A stretch of DNA of 64,000 bases from Certhia americana (GCA_018697195.1 CM031858.1:114452380-114516379), one strand, 5' to 3'; shown: positions 1 to 13,522, counted from the first letter of the stretch. The notes: generated from the letters alone by a model not told the origin. A program made the numbers and translations.

Positions 1-3000
1 TTGGTCTAGCTGCTATAAGATCATATTAAGAGCAGTCTAGCCAGCAAGGAAAATGCCAGGTGGGGTTTGTAACATACTTCCATATACATTGCAGCCATTC
101 TATCCCACAGAGAGATGAGTAGTATGTTCATATAGACTTTTTCCTTTATAAGGGGCTCTAAGGTCATGCAGTACAGTGTGAACTGCACTGGAATAGATAC
201 CTTTGAAATGTCTTGTGAAGATGCTAAAATTATTAACATTTCAACAGAGGGGTGGAGAGGAGCTCTGTAGTATCAAATGTTCTGTGGTTTTCACTGTGCC
301 CAGCCTTTGTCTAGATTTGCCAAAATCTGGTTTCTTTTGCATGCATTTATATTTGGTTCAGAGATTTTTATGAAAAGTAGCATGTAATATTCTGTTTAAA
401 AAATCTGAATCTCCTATTTTAGAGAAATATTTTTTGTTCTTATCATCAGTGACATTTCAACATTTAAATTTATTAATGCTAACTTTGTAAGATAGGAAAG
501 CTTTATTGTTTCCTCTTAGGGATAGCAATGAAAAACAAAATGACATGATGGCAGTCAGGCTTGAATACTGAAGTAGAACAGGCTGAGATATGTAGCAAGC
601 CAAAGTTTTGACTTAAATCTGAATTCACATTACTAGTATAACATTGCCAAACAAGATCATATACTTAAATGATAAAAGCAAGTGTGACTACAGTCTCATC
701 TACTTTGTGGTGCACTGACTATAAATGTATTTCAGGTGTTTGATGGCTGGAATAAAGAGAAGGGCTCCTTTCATGAATAAATGTTTGTCTTCCCAGGATA
801 ATCTTTCCAGCATGCTTCTGAAAAACCACTTTCCCACGAGATTCTCCTGAAAACTAAGCCCTCTTCCTAATAGTCATAGCTTTCTCTTTCTATCCTTTGC
901 ACTTCTTCTTGCTGGTTTTTTTGGGGGGGTGAGGCTGTGTTGGCTTTTTGCTTTTTGATGTTTTTTAACTACTTTTCATGAGCAGACCAATTGGCTTCAA
1001 AGTAAACCATGGCTGCGATTATAGTTTGGCTACATGTACAGAGGAACTATTGACATAAAATTTAGACTCAAAAGAATTTGGCTATTAAAATTGACTAGAA
1101 GTTGTGTTTATGATGTCTTTAACAAAAAGAAAAAGAAGAGGGAGATATTTTTTTTACATAAGACCCCATATTGACAAAATCTAATTATTGTGAGAATCTC
1201 TTTAGGGCTTTTTATTGTTTTTTGTTTGGTTGTTTTTTGGTTTTTTTCAGAAAAATTATGTTAAAATCCAGGAAAGACAAAGATGAAGATCATTTTCAGT
1301 TTCATTCTGATTAATAGGAGTTTGGCTTAAATCTAGAAATTTTGAGAGTCAATGCTGCTGCTGCCAAAAATTACAGCAATATTATTTTTTCTGTTTCACT
1401 ATGTACCCTTTCACTTCATGTTTATGATTTCAAACTTCTGCTTTTACACTTCCACCTGAATTATTTTGTATATTTGTATTATCCTCTGCTTTAATAAGTA
1501 CAAATTGAAAAGAACTGAAAAATGGTTCATTCTAAAGCAATTATGCCTAATTTACTATTATTTTGCAAAACAATGGTTCTTTGTTACCACTGACAGCAGT
1601 ATCTGCCATTGAGAACAGTAGTTAACAGGATCTGGGCATAAATCCCTCTCCTTATTGGGAGAGTTTCAACCTGTGTCCTTTGCCATCAGATGGAAACACA
1701 TTCACCACCAGCCTGCACAGGACACTGGGAAGAGCTTATCTTAGTCTCTCTTCTTGAAAATTGTTCCTTAATTTAACCTGATCTGCACTGAGGGGAAAGG
1801 AAGAGCCTAAGAACTGAATTCTTTTGATATCAATAGCAGAAATTGAAGAATGAACTGAGGTTATAGGTCCTTACCTGTTTCCCAGGTCTTGTCAATGTAA
1901 CCCTCTGTTCAGCAGGCAAAGCAAAACATCAGTTCTGTATTAGTATCATTCCTGTTTCTTTCACGGAGCGGACAGTAACAGTATTTTCCAATTATACTCA
2001 TGGACAGAAGTTTTTTCCTTTTCTGAAAAGTGTTCTCATTTCTCTTCCATGAGCACCTCCATTGGTTCAGCAATATTCTTTTTGAAAGGAGTAACTAACA
2101 TTGTGTACAATACTGCAGTTGAGAATGACAGCAAACTACATTTGTGATTTCTTAGAAGTGCATACCACTTATGAATGACACTTCTTGTCTTAACTGGGGT
2201 GAGTCCACAGACTGAAAGAAATTCAAGCTCAAATCTTCAGTGGTTTTTGTAACAAAGATGCTTAAATTATCAGGTTTATCACTTGATTTTGTGTTTGAGA
2301 GTCTTCTGTTTTGGGAGGTGTGAGCAACAAAAAATACAGTATGCCTTAGTCAAAAAAAAAGTACCATTAGGTTTAATGAGTGTGAGCAAGGCATAATATC
2401 AGAGGTTTTTGAAAGAGCAATAGATCCTCATGTATAGATTTGGTTTATTCCCTCATCCTCACTATAAAATATTAACTGCTCAGGAGTTCTTTCTCAGGCA
2501 GTAGGATAAGAAGTATTTGGCCTTTATAGAGAAAGTTTTCCATTTGTTTTTATCCTTTGATATACAAGCTTCTAACCATGGCAAACATGCTCTGTAGCAT
2601 AACTAGCAGAGTGGGAGCAAGCTGTTCGTGTTTGATAACTCTGGAGCCTCTTAACCCTTAAAACCATGTCAGCTTATTTTATGTGGAGTTTACATCAGAT
2701 CTCAGCTGACTACTGATAATTTAAGCAAACATATGTATGCATATGAAGTCAGAAACTTGACTTCTGGTGAAGCTTGTTTCTGTGAACTGTTAGAATACCT
2801 TGTGGACTGCATTTGGGAGTATTTGTTGCTGCTTCTTGATTTAAGGAATGAAAAAGAGAGGCTGTGATCCAGCCTGCCTAAATCTTGCCTACAATAGGAT
2901 TAGAATGCTTTAACCCTGCTGAATCCTAGACACTGATCCAGCCTGCTTACTTACTAAGGCTATTAAATCCAGGAGACATTGAAATTCATTAGACACCTCC

Positions 3001-5626
3001 CATGTAGTCTGAATGTTCCCTAGGCACTAACATTTTGTCAGCCTGTGTGCACAGAAGAGCCTTTCTTTCTGGGGAATTGAGTGACAAAAGTTATATTGCA
3101 ATCTAAGATGAGGCAGAAAGGTACCAGAAGCAAAAAAGCTCCAAATATTAGACTGTGTGATATGTGTGTGTCTGGTTTCATCTTATATGAAGAGAGTGCA
3201 GGGAAAGCAAAAAGAGATGGGATTCTGCCCTTGGTTATCAGGAATATGAAAATATGAAATATGATTTAATGAGAAATACATAAATAAATCCTCTCACAGC
3301 TGAATGTTTTAACTAATAACTTGGACTTTGGCTTTTCCAGCATTTGCTCCCCTTCAATGCTCTGGACACAGTGTCGTGATATTTGGACACAGCTCTTGGT
3401 TGGGTAATCACTAGGCCACTTTTCTGAGACATGACCTCAGCTCTGATCAGATAGCCTGGCATCCAGATCTTCATTTCTTTCACACATTTTTATTGCCAGT
3501 GCAGTTTTGTGAAGTGCCACCACTCTGTGGACTGAGTGAATGGAGCAGTGCAAAATTTTTCTTTAGTTTCCCATGACTTCAGTTGAAAAGATGTGCACAT
3601 CATTTTAGCAGACAGCATTGATGATATCTGAAAATGCCTGAATTACATACACTGGCAGGAAAAAAAAGGAAAAATAAGTAAGCTAGGAAGACTGAACATA
3701 CTTTTACAAGTCTTCAAAGGTATCTGACTCCATTGACTTGTAGAGAAGCTGGGCAAGCTAAACTGCCTTCCCTCGCCAAACACATAAAACAGATGATGCA
3801 ATATCCGAATTTGAGCAGACTGGATAATACCCTGAAAAACAAAGTTCTGTGGCCAGATGGTTGAATGAAATGGCATGAGTCTCCTGCGGTATGAATATTG
3901 CGAATGGCAAAATTTCATGTCACCCTTGCCAAGGAGAAATTTTGTATAATGAACCTTATTGCTGGAGGGAGGAGTCACGTGTACAACCTTTTCTCAGACT
4001 CCACATGAACTCCTTCATCCAGAAGGTGCAACAGTCTATTTATTCCTTCCGCACTGTTTTTAATGTACTGTTCCATCTGAGCAATACAGCTTGAAAGCAA
4101 ATTGTTTTGGTGAATCCAGATACATTTCTATATTTCACCATCAACAGTTTATTATAATGTTCAGGACAATGAACAGCAGATCTGTGTCTGACATATTTTG
4201 ATATATTACACTGCCTCCACAAGCCAATGTGTTTTTTAAATGTTATTCCTAGATAAATGCTCACCTAAGGTATAGATGAGTATATGCTTAAAAGTGTGAA
4301 CAACTCACACAAGGAGGGGGCTCTGAATTTTTAAGAGGGTTGAGAAAGAAGGAGTAGTCATATTTGTTTAGGAGGGGGAGGGGAGCGCTTTGTTTTTCCC
4401 TATTGAGTGTCACATTTTTGCTTCTGTTTTAAGAAACTGAAAAAGTCAATGGCATGGAATTCTACGTACCTTACCAAATGTGACCTATTTGAAAAATACC
4501 ACATGGACTTCACAAAATGCTTTCTCTCACAGAGGAGGATTTGCTGAAAGCATAACATAACCTACTGAACAGAATCTGTTCAGATTCCTTAGGAGTCCTT
4601 GAATATTTGCCAGGGTCACCAAATGCACTGTCACTGTCTTGAGCTGAGCTCACAGATGCTGCTTTGTTTGTGTTCAAATAATATTTAAATTATTAAGTGT
4701 GGTGATCCTCCATATGCTAAGGAAGAGCTTCATCCTTCCTGTTCTCAGGTCCCTTTCAATATTCTTTTATCTGTGAATTGTTCTGTGTTGTTAAAAATAT
4801 TTATCGTTTTTGTCCAGTTATCTGAATGTTGTTGCCCATCTGCAAGAACACATACAGATTTTGAGTTTGTATCAATTTTTATACAGTGAGATTCCAACCT
4901 GTGAGGACTTCAGTGAAATCTCTTTTTGATCCTAGTTCCATATAACAATAGTGTTTTGCTTATTAGAAGGGAGATGCAAATTAATTTAAGTTTATAATGC
5001 ATCTAACACTTAAAAAATCATTATATTTGGGATCTTTTTCAATCAGAAAAAGTGACTAGTCTACTACTAATCTGCATATACCTTTCATTTTGTGGGCTTA
5101 TTACTCTAACCTCTAACAGGGAGTTCCTGTATCTGCTTTGGGGTTTGGCCTTGTCATGACATTATCGAGAAGCTGTACAAAAATTTCTACTTTTAAGACC
5201 TATCACTCCTGGTTTTTACATTTTTTTCCTTAATAGTGGGTATTAACTCAAAGGTTTTAACACTGTTTTCAAGACACTTATCCACTATGGTATAAAATGT
5301 TTGACATCCCTGATTGTTAGTTAATGTAAGATTTGGCAGGCCATGTAGCCCAAGACTGAACTTTAAGCCTCCTGAAGATTTTAATGTGTTTTTATGGAGG
5401 TGGAATTCTCTTCTGATTACAGGTTAAAATAATTACTTGTCTAGACACTTAAAATTAACTTTTTGCTGATTTTTTGACTTTTATATAAAGTACTGGTGAT
5501 GTTGCTATGAGTCTTTAAGTAATTCTCTGCACGAGTTCATTTCAGCCTTAACCTTTTGATTTATGGTATAAATAAACTAAATTGACAGTCAGAGAGGAGT
5601 TATGAAAAAATGTTCATTGAAAAGCC
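1..5626. other. Intronic sequence without recognisable gene or repeat
   Basis: AT-rich intronic DNA, nearly free of CpG over the first 700 bases. Only low-complexity tracts stand out: a T/G-rich stretch at 909-967 and another at 1199-1249 (runs of T broken by single or double G). A 60-110 codon frame near 3643-3978 on the minus strand has no recognisable domain. I see no RNA gene and no interspersed repeat that I can name. Confidence 0.7.
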
Positions 5627-5786
5627 AAGTCACCTCTTCTCTGAATACTTCTCAGGTTTGGTGAAGAGCTTTTCCAACAATAAAAAAAATCCCTTTCTAC
5701 CAATGAAAGTCACCTCTTCTCTGAATACTTCTCAGGTTTGATGAAGAGCTTTTCCAACAATAAAAAAAATCCCTTTCTACCAATGA
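5627..5786. repeat. 80-bp tandem duplication, two copies
   Basis: Copy 1 is 5627-5706 and copy 2 is 5707-5786, directly abutting. By eye they differ at one base of 80 (G at 5661 against A at 5741). Each unit holds the motif TTCTCAGGTTTG and a TAAAAAAAATCCC segment. The near identity points to a recent duplication, or to an assembly or read error; the sequence alone cannot separate these. Confidence 0.93.
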
Positions 5787-7270
5787 AGGTTAGGAGGAGG
5801 GTCAGGGATGGCTGTTTGCTGAAACACAGTGTTTTAAAGGGTTGAGTTAGTTCATTTTGGTGATCACCTAACCAGTGGGCCTTCCTCACACTTTGCCTCA
5901 CAGAAAATCTTCCCCACCATTTCTCTGGTCCTCTGCTCAGAGGTGGTCTGAGCCTGTGAGATGCTTGGGGAGATGCAGAGCTTTCTCAGCCCCCCACTAA
6001 CACCTTGAGGTGTCTGGGAATCACGTCTGCGTGGAAGCTCACAGGACTGGGTCCTGTACACCTTGGCTGTGTGGTGCTCGATCAGAAGGCAGTATAAACA
6101 TGCCAAATAATTCAGAACTAGGTTATATGTAATTTAGGACAGCTTTGTAGCCTTAAGTCAGCTTCATGCCAGCTACATAAGGACAGGTGATATTAGCCTG
6201 ATAAATGTTTATTTGTGTGTGTTTTCTTACCAGGATGAATTCTTTATGTGCTTTTTTTCATTTAGAGATTGATATTTCTAATTTGGGATTAACAGAAGCT
6301 GTAAGGCCAAACTGTCAGGATTTATTGTTTATAGCATTTCATAACTGGGGTCTCTACTTTTATCTTAATTTTTACAAGTCTGACTAACGTGTAGTTCTTC
6401 CTCTCTCCCCAATAAGCATTCTGAGAAAGCATCCCTACCCAGAAACATTTATCTTTCCAATTTTAAATGAAACTTTTCTTAAATATTGACTTTGTCAACA
6501 GTATGGGAATTACGAGTTGTGAACGTCTCTATTGATGATGTTGATAAAATTATTTTCCTTTAGGGATTCCATGTCACTGGTATTAAAAGTCTAAGTGCCT
6601 TTGTGGAAGAAGGGGAAGGTACTGTTCTGTAATAGCCTGAGAAATTCAGAGTGTTTTGTTTTTTTCTTTTCTTTATTTAATACATTATAGCCATCCTGTG
6701 GTAGAGTTACAGAGACATGGCTCCAGCTGTGTTACTCAGCTTCTGTAAGCAGAATTAAAATTGCATATAAATGGTTTAATTGCCCTTCAGTTTTTAATAT
6801 TGCAAACTCAAGCTGTGACTTAATTTTTTTTTATCTGTAAATATGGGACCTGCATTTATTAATACTTTATGCATAGTTGTTCTTATTTATGTTGTGGGTT
6901 GTGGGCAGAAAGATAAGTTGTGTACCTCAAAAGACCTACTTTTGGTGAATGTAGCTCTTCAAAGCTGGTAATTGACACAATTTTCATACCTAGGGTGACT
7001 CACTGGATTTTGATTAATGTTTAAAAAGAAGCCAACACTCATTAAATACAGAGTAACTGTTACCAAGCTACTAGAAATGAACCCTAATGGAGGTTATTGA
7101 ATTTCATTTTACATATCAGCAACAGCTGATCCTTTCAGAGAGTTCCTATTCAGCTCCTTACAGAACCAAGAACCTGATTTGGTTTTTTTAATACAACTGG
7201 GGGGGTTGAATCTTAGATGTTATTGGGAGTAGAGGCCTCCTGGTGACACTGGGAAATTATTAGATGTAGG

Positions 7271-7343
7271 CAAAATCAGGGATAATAAATTAGATGACGT
7301 CTTGTATTATAAGATGTCGTCTAATTTATTATCCATGATTTTG
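7271..7343. repeat. 73-nt near-perfect palindrome (long hairpin)
   Basis: The left arm from 7271 pairs with the right arm ending at 7343 around a centre at 7307. Counting pairs, 36 positions face each other: one mismatch (7279 G against 7335 A), three G-U-type pairs (7295/7319, 7299/7315, 7304/7310), and the rest Watson-Crick. The ends read CAAAATCA and TGATTTTG. The transcribed RNA would fold into a stem of roughly 33-36 bp with almost no loop. It could be a small palindromic transposon relic (MITE-like), a miRNA-like or siRNA-like precursor, or a local inverted duplication. I see no clear target-site duplication next to the arms. Confidence 0.92.
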
Positions 7344-8368
7344 AGTAGAGTTCATTGAGTAAAGTGTTTCCATTTTGTGTTCAAAGAAAGCTTTCTCCAG
7401 ATGAAAAGGTGCAGTCAGGCTCATTCTTTATAGAGGCTGGTCCTTCTGAGAAGCTCTAGATTAAGCAGGTAGTTTCTGTCTTGGTTGAAAGATATTTTGG
7501 TTATTGCTATGAAGAAATAATGTTCACATGGCCATACTTATGTTTTTATTTTGACAGGAAATTATTCTGACTGCTATTCTAGTTTAATTTTCTCCTGAAG
7601 GGAAGGAAGGAGACAAACATCTACATTTTCTCTCTTTTAGTGTTCCCTTAAAGTTGAATGAGTATTCAACCGTGGAACTTCATATTGCTAAATCAGCAAA
7701 AACCTGTTCAAAGTCTATGAAACTATGAATTTTTGTCATTTCATAGCCCAGAAGATATTATTATTCTTTTAGCATAATGGATAGAATGTGATTGCTTATG
7801 CTAAATAACCTAGACATCAGCCAGATGCCATCACAGACTTCACAAAGTGGTATAGTGAGCATAATATACTGCTTCAATAATGGAAAAGCATATGTTTTTC
7901 AATTTTATTGCTGGATGAGGAAAGTGTGTTTAGCTCATCCTATCCTGTGTGGGTACTGAAATAAAAGCATAGGCATTTTTCATGGAAAGAGGCAAACACC
8001 TGAATGATTTATGGCAATGTAGTGATTGGAGTTTTCTATTTATAGTTCAACAGTGGCCCAAAGGACTCAACAAACTTCTCTCAGGGAATCATACCTTTTG
8101 CTTACAGTATCATTACATTTTTCATTTCCATATCTTCATTAAAATATAGAGTGGTAGCATACTCCTGCTGTCAAAATGCTATTCAAATGAGTTGGATAGC
8201 TGTTAAAATAGAAGGCTCTTCAACAAGAATGTAGCTGCTGTTATTAATATTATGATTTGCAATTGTAGGCTAAGATTCATTCATGTTATGTTCGTCAAAG
8301 GAATGGTGGCAGAATGGAAATTCAATGTAGTCAGACAGTGCTGTCTTATTTCTAAGAATCTGTGTTGA

Positions 8369-8411
8369 CTTTCTCTCTTTTTCCTCTCTTCCTTTCCCTT
8401 CTTTTTTTTTT
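8369..8411 (+). repeat. Pure polypyrimidine tract, 43 bp
   Basis: An uninterrupted run of C and T (CTTTCTCTCTTTTTCCTCTC and onward, ending in T11). Such tracts can form triplex DNA or act as binding sites for pyrimidine-tract proteins when transcribed. It has no AG-plus-exon context, so it is not taken as a splice acceptor. Confidence 0.85.
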
Positions 8412-10497
8412 ACCCTTCCTATCTTTGTGTGCTTTTAAAAACAAGGCACTACAGGTGAAGTTTTCCAAAACCAAAACTGCTAACAGTCTCCCTGCTAGAC
8501 CTGTGTATTATTTAGTAGCTTAGAAAAGACTAAAATACATGCAGCATTAATTTTACTTCTTATTCTAAATCACCATTCAGGTGATGGACAAGCTTCTTAT
8601 CCTAAAACTAGATCTCTCTGCAGAAACCTAGGACCATAAAAGCAATAAAACCATGAGAAACTGATGATGCTTAAGAGGAGACCATCATTCCATATCCTTG
8701 GAGATTGTTTTAAAACCTCCATCACACTGCAAGAAGCAAACTTGTGCTGAGCTTCTCTCAATTTCGCTCTTTATGCAAAAACTTTGCAATGAAAATCATC
8801 TTCAGTGCTTTCAGTGAGGAGAATATAACTCCCAGTAAGTGATTCCCAACAAAATGCACTGATCAAATGATGGGACAAAAGTCTTTAATTCCAAATAAGG
8901 GCTCTTTGGATATAGTCCAGGTTGAGTAAAAAAAGTTCTGTCTGTCATCCTCATTCTACACTCTGGGTACTGTTCATTTGCTTCATGTTTATGATGGAAG
9001 ATTAGCAGATCAAAACAAAGATCTACACAGACACACAGAGAATATTTTATATTGTAAATATAAATTATTCTGTTCACCCAGGAACAGTTGTTTTCTGATC
9101 TTGACACAAAGTCAAGTTTGATGACACTAAATTAGCAAAGGAGATACAAAGAAATGAGTGATAAACATAATTCTTGTTTTATTTTCATCTGAAGACATTT
9201 CCCAAGTGAATATGCTGTTGGCTTAAATAGAAATGTCAAATAGTGTTAGGACAATTCACTTATCAAACTTTTCAACAAGGCAACGTTTCTCCTTGTTTTC
9301 TGTTCTTCTTTGCAGATCTCCTTGTGTTTAATTGCATTCATAGAAAAACTGCCTAAAGTTCTTAATTTAGCAAATTTAGTCTAAACCAGGTATCAGCTCT
9401 CAGCATCTGGATAGTGGAATGTTTTGTGGCACAACATTAGTTTGTGTTATACATGAGGGCACGGCTGAGATGCAGCTCCTTGCTGGGTCAACTCAAGCAC
9501 TGCAATTGGCCTGAAGAGCAAATGTTCTCCTTCCAGATCAGATATACTTCCACAGTTCTACATCAGGTCTGTAGGAGCACATGTTTTTCATAAAGTGAGA
9601 AGCCTTGATTATGCATAAGCATTGCACTTGAGGTTTGGATGAGGTGACGATCAATGGCAGTTTCTTGGGCTTGGGGGGCTATGTGGTATTTTTAAATATC
9701 CATGACAAACACTTCTGCTAAGCAATTGCATCTTACCATACAAGATATTTCTACTTAAAATGTTCATAAGCCAAAGGATATCTGGAAAACATCCTGGTTT
9801 AAGGCACTGTCACACACTGAACTTGTCAAAGAGTGCACTGATGCCAAAGGCAATTTTGCAAGTAGCAAGGTTCACAGAACACACTACAGCAAGCTGATTG
9901 TAAGGAATGTTTGATCTTTGCAAACTCCCATTTTAAGCTGACTGCCATCTTCTTATGCTTTATATGTGAAACATCCTGGATTTTCCCAGAAGAGGTAGTA
10001 TTTCAGTATAAAATTAACTGGCAAATATACTGCATAATTATGCTGTAGAGGTAGACTTGATTAAAAAGTGACCACACATTTCCTTAACAAAGGAAACAGC
10101 AGGATGCCACAACTACAAAGGCAAAAGAAAAGGGAAAAAAATCATAGTTACATCTCCCTTTGAGTGCAAATACTGAGTTTGGGTCCTGATTACTGAAAGA
10201 AGTTTCTTCCTACTCATATGATGCAGCAGTTGCTGAGTGTCTCTGAGTAGCATGTTAAGGAAATGTCTGACAGAACAAAGTTTCATCCCGTAATGCTCAT
10301 TCCTTGGGGCAGAATTCTCTGATTCAGAATGTGCTGCGTTTGATTAAATCTTCCACAAAACCAAAGCAGAGTTCAAAAGAGGAGCATCTATTTCCCTGAC
10401 AGCATCATCAGTGTCTGCTGGAAAAGTCTCTTTCACCAAGCAGCTGCAAGGCTCAGGGGAATTCTGGTTCTGTGGAAATACAGAAACATTTGCATTT

Positions 10498-10523
10498 AGT
10501 CTCATTTTGACCAAAATGAGACT
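10498..10523. repeat. 12-bp perfect inverted repeat
   Basis: AGTCTCATTTTG and CAAAATGAGACT are separated by two bases. Just downstream, 10548-10585 holds repeated TTTCCATCAGGA-like words in both orientations, so the spot looks like a small rearrangement hot spot. No function is assigned. Confidence 0.85.
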
Positions 10524-11623
10524 CAATAACAGGAAAAAATATCCCTTTCCATCAGGATTTTTCCATCCTGATTTCCATCAGGAAATCCTACCTGTCAACA
10601 GTTCTGTCAGCATCTCTTGCTGGAGATGACACACTTGTGATGTCCAGAAGTTGGGCTGCAGGGAGTTTCCAAAGAGGAGCTGGAATCCATGTTAAGCCTG
10701 TAGATGAAGGCCAACTGTGCCTCCCCATGTAACTTGTGAAAGACTTGGTTATTTCTTTCACAAGGCTTTTTCTTGTGAAGGGAGCAGCGGTTAGCACATT
10801 GAAGGCTTTGACTGACACAGTAATAGGAACCAGAGTTGGTAGGAAATAGACATTTCAAATCTGTGCATAATTCCAACATTTGGAGCGTAGGTTGGCAGCA
10901 GATTTGTGTTAATGTGGAATGGAAAGAAACCCCAATTTTCAGGTTCTTATGAAAGAGACATTCCTTTCTTTTCTCATTATCTCCAGTATAAGTGCTGTTG
11001 GTTCAGCTGTGCAACATCCATATAAAATTTAAAAATTACATCAGCTGTAAGCATCTAATTAGTATTAAAGTTTAATAGCTTAAAAGCATGAATCGACTAC
11101 TATTGAAATTTGACTTTTGATTTTCTTACATTGAAAAGCAACCATGACAGTCAACATAATTTCACAAAGCTGATAAATTTCTTATAGGTGTATTTTTGAA
11201 GGAAAACTGTTGCTTCATTATAACAAATATTTTCTTGGCAGTTGAGAGCCAACTTGTCAGGTACTCTTTCTTAGAAGTGATATTGCTTGGTTTTTAGTTT
11301 TGTATTTGGCCAAGGCTTCCATTTGATAGGCCTTCTGTTCTGTTTAAAAATTATTTAAAAATCTGAATAAATGTATTTATAGGTAGATATTTGTCAAGAA
11401 AGTGAATGTTAGAATGAGTATTCGCAAGCCCTGTGATTTCTGCCAGGTAGCAAATAATTAATGTATCCTTGATGTGACTAATGCTTGTGAAAATGCATGT
11501 TTGCAATGACAATTTAAATCCTCCTGTTACTGCTTGCATTTGTATACCAGAGCTATCTCTGCAAAGATGTATGCTATGGGTGCAGTAAATATACACAGCA
11601 AGAAAAGTGATTATAATACAATC

Positions 11624-11682
11624 ATTAACAATGATAAAGCAAAAAAATCTGATATGATATTAACAATGATAAAGCAAAAAAA
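11624..11682. repeat. 24-bp direct repeat with 35-bp period
   Basis: The word ATTAACAATGATAAAGC followed by seven A occurs at 11624-11647 and again at 11659-11682. It is a short local duplication in A-rich sequence. Confidence 0.9.
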
Positions 11683-12341
11683 CTACCACTAATGCACAAC
11701 CTCATGAGTAAAGGATTCCTACTCCTTTTTTAAAACGTGATGGAAAAAAAAAAAACTGAGACAAGGAAAGTTGTGGAGGACTGTATGGAAGTGAAAATGA
11801 AAAATAACTGAAGGGAATAAATGAGAAATTCTTGATGATATGGCAGTCAGGCTGGGTCACTTCCCTCCTGAGAAGAGCCAAAAGGAGTGCAACTGGAGAG
11901 GATGCATAAGAGGCAGTAGCAGACAGTTCGTACCCCATAACAAGAAGCAGTCTACTCCAGTCAAAATCTTGTGCTAGAGTATGGTGCTCAGGAACTCTCT
12001 AAAATCTTTTTTGACAAAAAAAGGACACCCATTTGCATCTGGCAGAGGAAAAAATTTTAAAAATCACATACTGACAGCACTGTGTCCTGAGAGTTCTTTG
12101 GTTCTCAAGCATACATGGTGCTCATGCCTATGTTCTGTGCCTGGTGCCAGCTTTTATCTCACTCATCATGGGCTCTTTCTTTTTCTACAGCTCCGGGCTA
12201 GACATGCATGAATGGAACAATGCTAAATAGTACTCAATTTTAAGAGAAGTGCCAAATATACATTTATAATAAGGACTCTATCACAGCCTGACATCTCATG
12301 AATATTTAGGGAAGGCATTTACCCCAGCCTTAGCATCTTTC

Positions 12342-12362
12342 TTTTTTTTTTTTTTTTTTTTT
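12342..12362. repeat. T21 homopolymer
   Basis: Twenty-one T in a row. It could be the poly-A tail of a minus-strand retrocopy, but the sequence on the higher-coordinate side shows no recognisable gene body, so only the homopolymer is called. Confidence 0.9.
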
Positions 12363-12824
12363 GTCCAAAGAAACTCAGCATTAAAATTTCTCATCACAGC
12401 AGTAGCATTCTCTGATTTAATTTATTCTAAAGCATTAATTACTTTCTAACAGATAGTCTGACAAAATTCCTTCCAAGCTGCAAACATCTGCAATTTGTCC
12501 AGGGACCAAGGTCAGTGAAAGCCAACACACAGTGATCATTTAGCCCTACACAGGGTTTTCTGGCTGGAGTCCTGCACTGCTGGGATTTCCTATTATCTTT
12601 CTGATATGCTTGCCCACCATGCAGAATTTTCCACTAGCTAGTGTGTAATCACCTTCAGATGCATTCCTATGAGGTCTATGATCACTGAGTCCAACACCAG
12701 ACAGATTTTACCTTCTCAGGGTTTGCAGACAGCATGGTTGCAGCATGCCTGCACCAAGCTTTGCTCTCAGACAGATTTATTACCCTGGGCACAGCACTAG
12801 AGCAGCCCAGTGACAGAGAAAGAT

Positions 12825-13224
12825 NNNNNNNNNNNNNNNNNNNNNNNNNNNNNNNNNNNNNNNNNNNNNNNNNNNNNNNNNNNNNNNNNNNNNNNNNNNN
12901 NNNNNNNNNNNNNNNNNNNNNNNNNNNNNNNNNNNNNNNNNNNNNNNNNNNNNNNNNNNNNNNNNNNNNNNNNNNNNNNNNNNNNNNNNNNNNNNNNNNN
13001 NNNNNNNNNNNNNNNNNNNNNNNNNNNNNNNNNNNNNNNNNNNNNNNNNNNNNNNNNNNNNNNNNNNNNNNNNNNNNNNNNNNNNNNNNNNNNNNNNNNN
13101 NNNNNNNNNNNNNNNNNNNNNNNNNNNNNNNNNNNNNNNNNNNNNNNNNNNNNNNNNNNNNNNNNNNNNNNNNNNNNNNNNNNNNNNNNNNNNNNNNNNN
13201 NNNNNNNNNNNNNNNNNNNNNNNN
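12825..13224. other. Assembly gap, 400 N
   Basis: Exactly 400 unresolved bases. Open frames that appear to cross it are meaningless. The flanks (CAGTGACAGAGAAAGAT on the left, GCTGGAGTCTTCACTAAC on the right) show no shared sequence by eye and no obvious repeat that would explain the break. Confidence 0.99.
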
Positions 13225-13492
13225 GCTGGAGTCTTCACTAACATTCGGAGTAAAGTTTTTAAATTACACCTTTTAAGCATTCTCTTTCAAGTCTAGTGTG
13301 TAATTATTCCACCAATCGTTTATTCCAGATTTTCAGGAAGCATGTCATCTTTTCCTTCTTCCCTTGTTCCTTCTTCAGCTTCCAAGGAATGGAGTTTTAC
13401 CAGTGAAACTCTTTGAAATCACTGTTGTTGAATAATATGCCTGAATAGATGCAGGGCCATTGTTTAGCACAGGTTGAAGATCTTGCACCACA

Positions 13493-13522
13493 AAGTACAC
13501 TGAAATGAGATTCAGTGTACTT
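13493..13522. repeat. Perfect hairpin, 12-bp arms, 6-nt loop
   Basis: AAGTACACTGAA pairs with TTCAGTGTACTT across the loop ATGAGA. A second perfect small hairpin, TGCAGT-GAA-ACTGCA, follows at 13533-13547. No T-run terminator or RNA-gene signature accompanies them. Confidence 0.88.

Larger units (their letters stand above)
5787..12824. other. Intronic sequence, mostly featureless
   Basis: AT-rich intron with a few small structures: the 73-nt palindrome at 7271-7343, a pyrimidine tract at 8369-8411, a 12-bp inverted repeat at 10498-10523, a 35-bp-period direct repeat at 11624-11682 and a T21 run at 12342-12362. The 5870-6080 stretch is slightly richer in G and C, but I recognise no gene or element in it. 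Open frames on both strands are short and show no family resemblance. Confidence 0.7.

Noticed and set aside
12342..12900. Minus-strand processed pseudogene with its tail at the T21 run
   Set aside because: No gene body is recognisable on the higher-coordinate side; an AATAAA-like word about 60 bases away is not enough.
12734..13280. Open frames of 140-180 codons around 12734-13280
   Set aside because: They consist almost wholly of the 400-N gap and carry no information.
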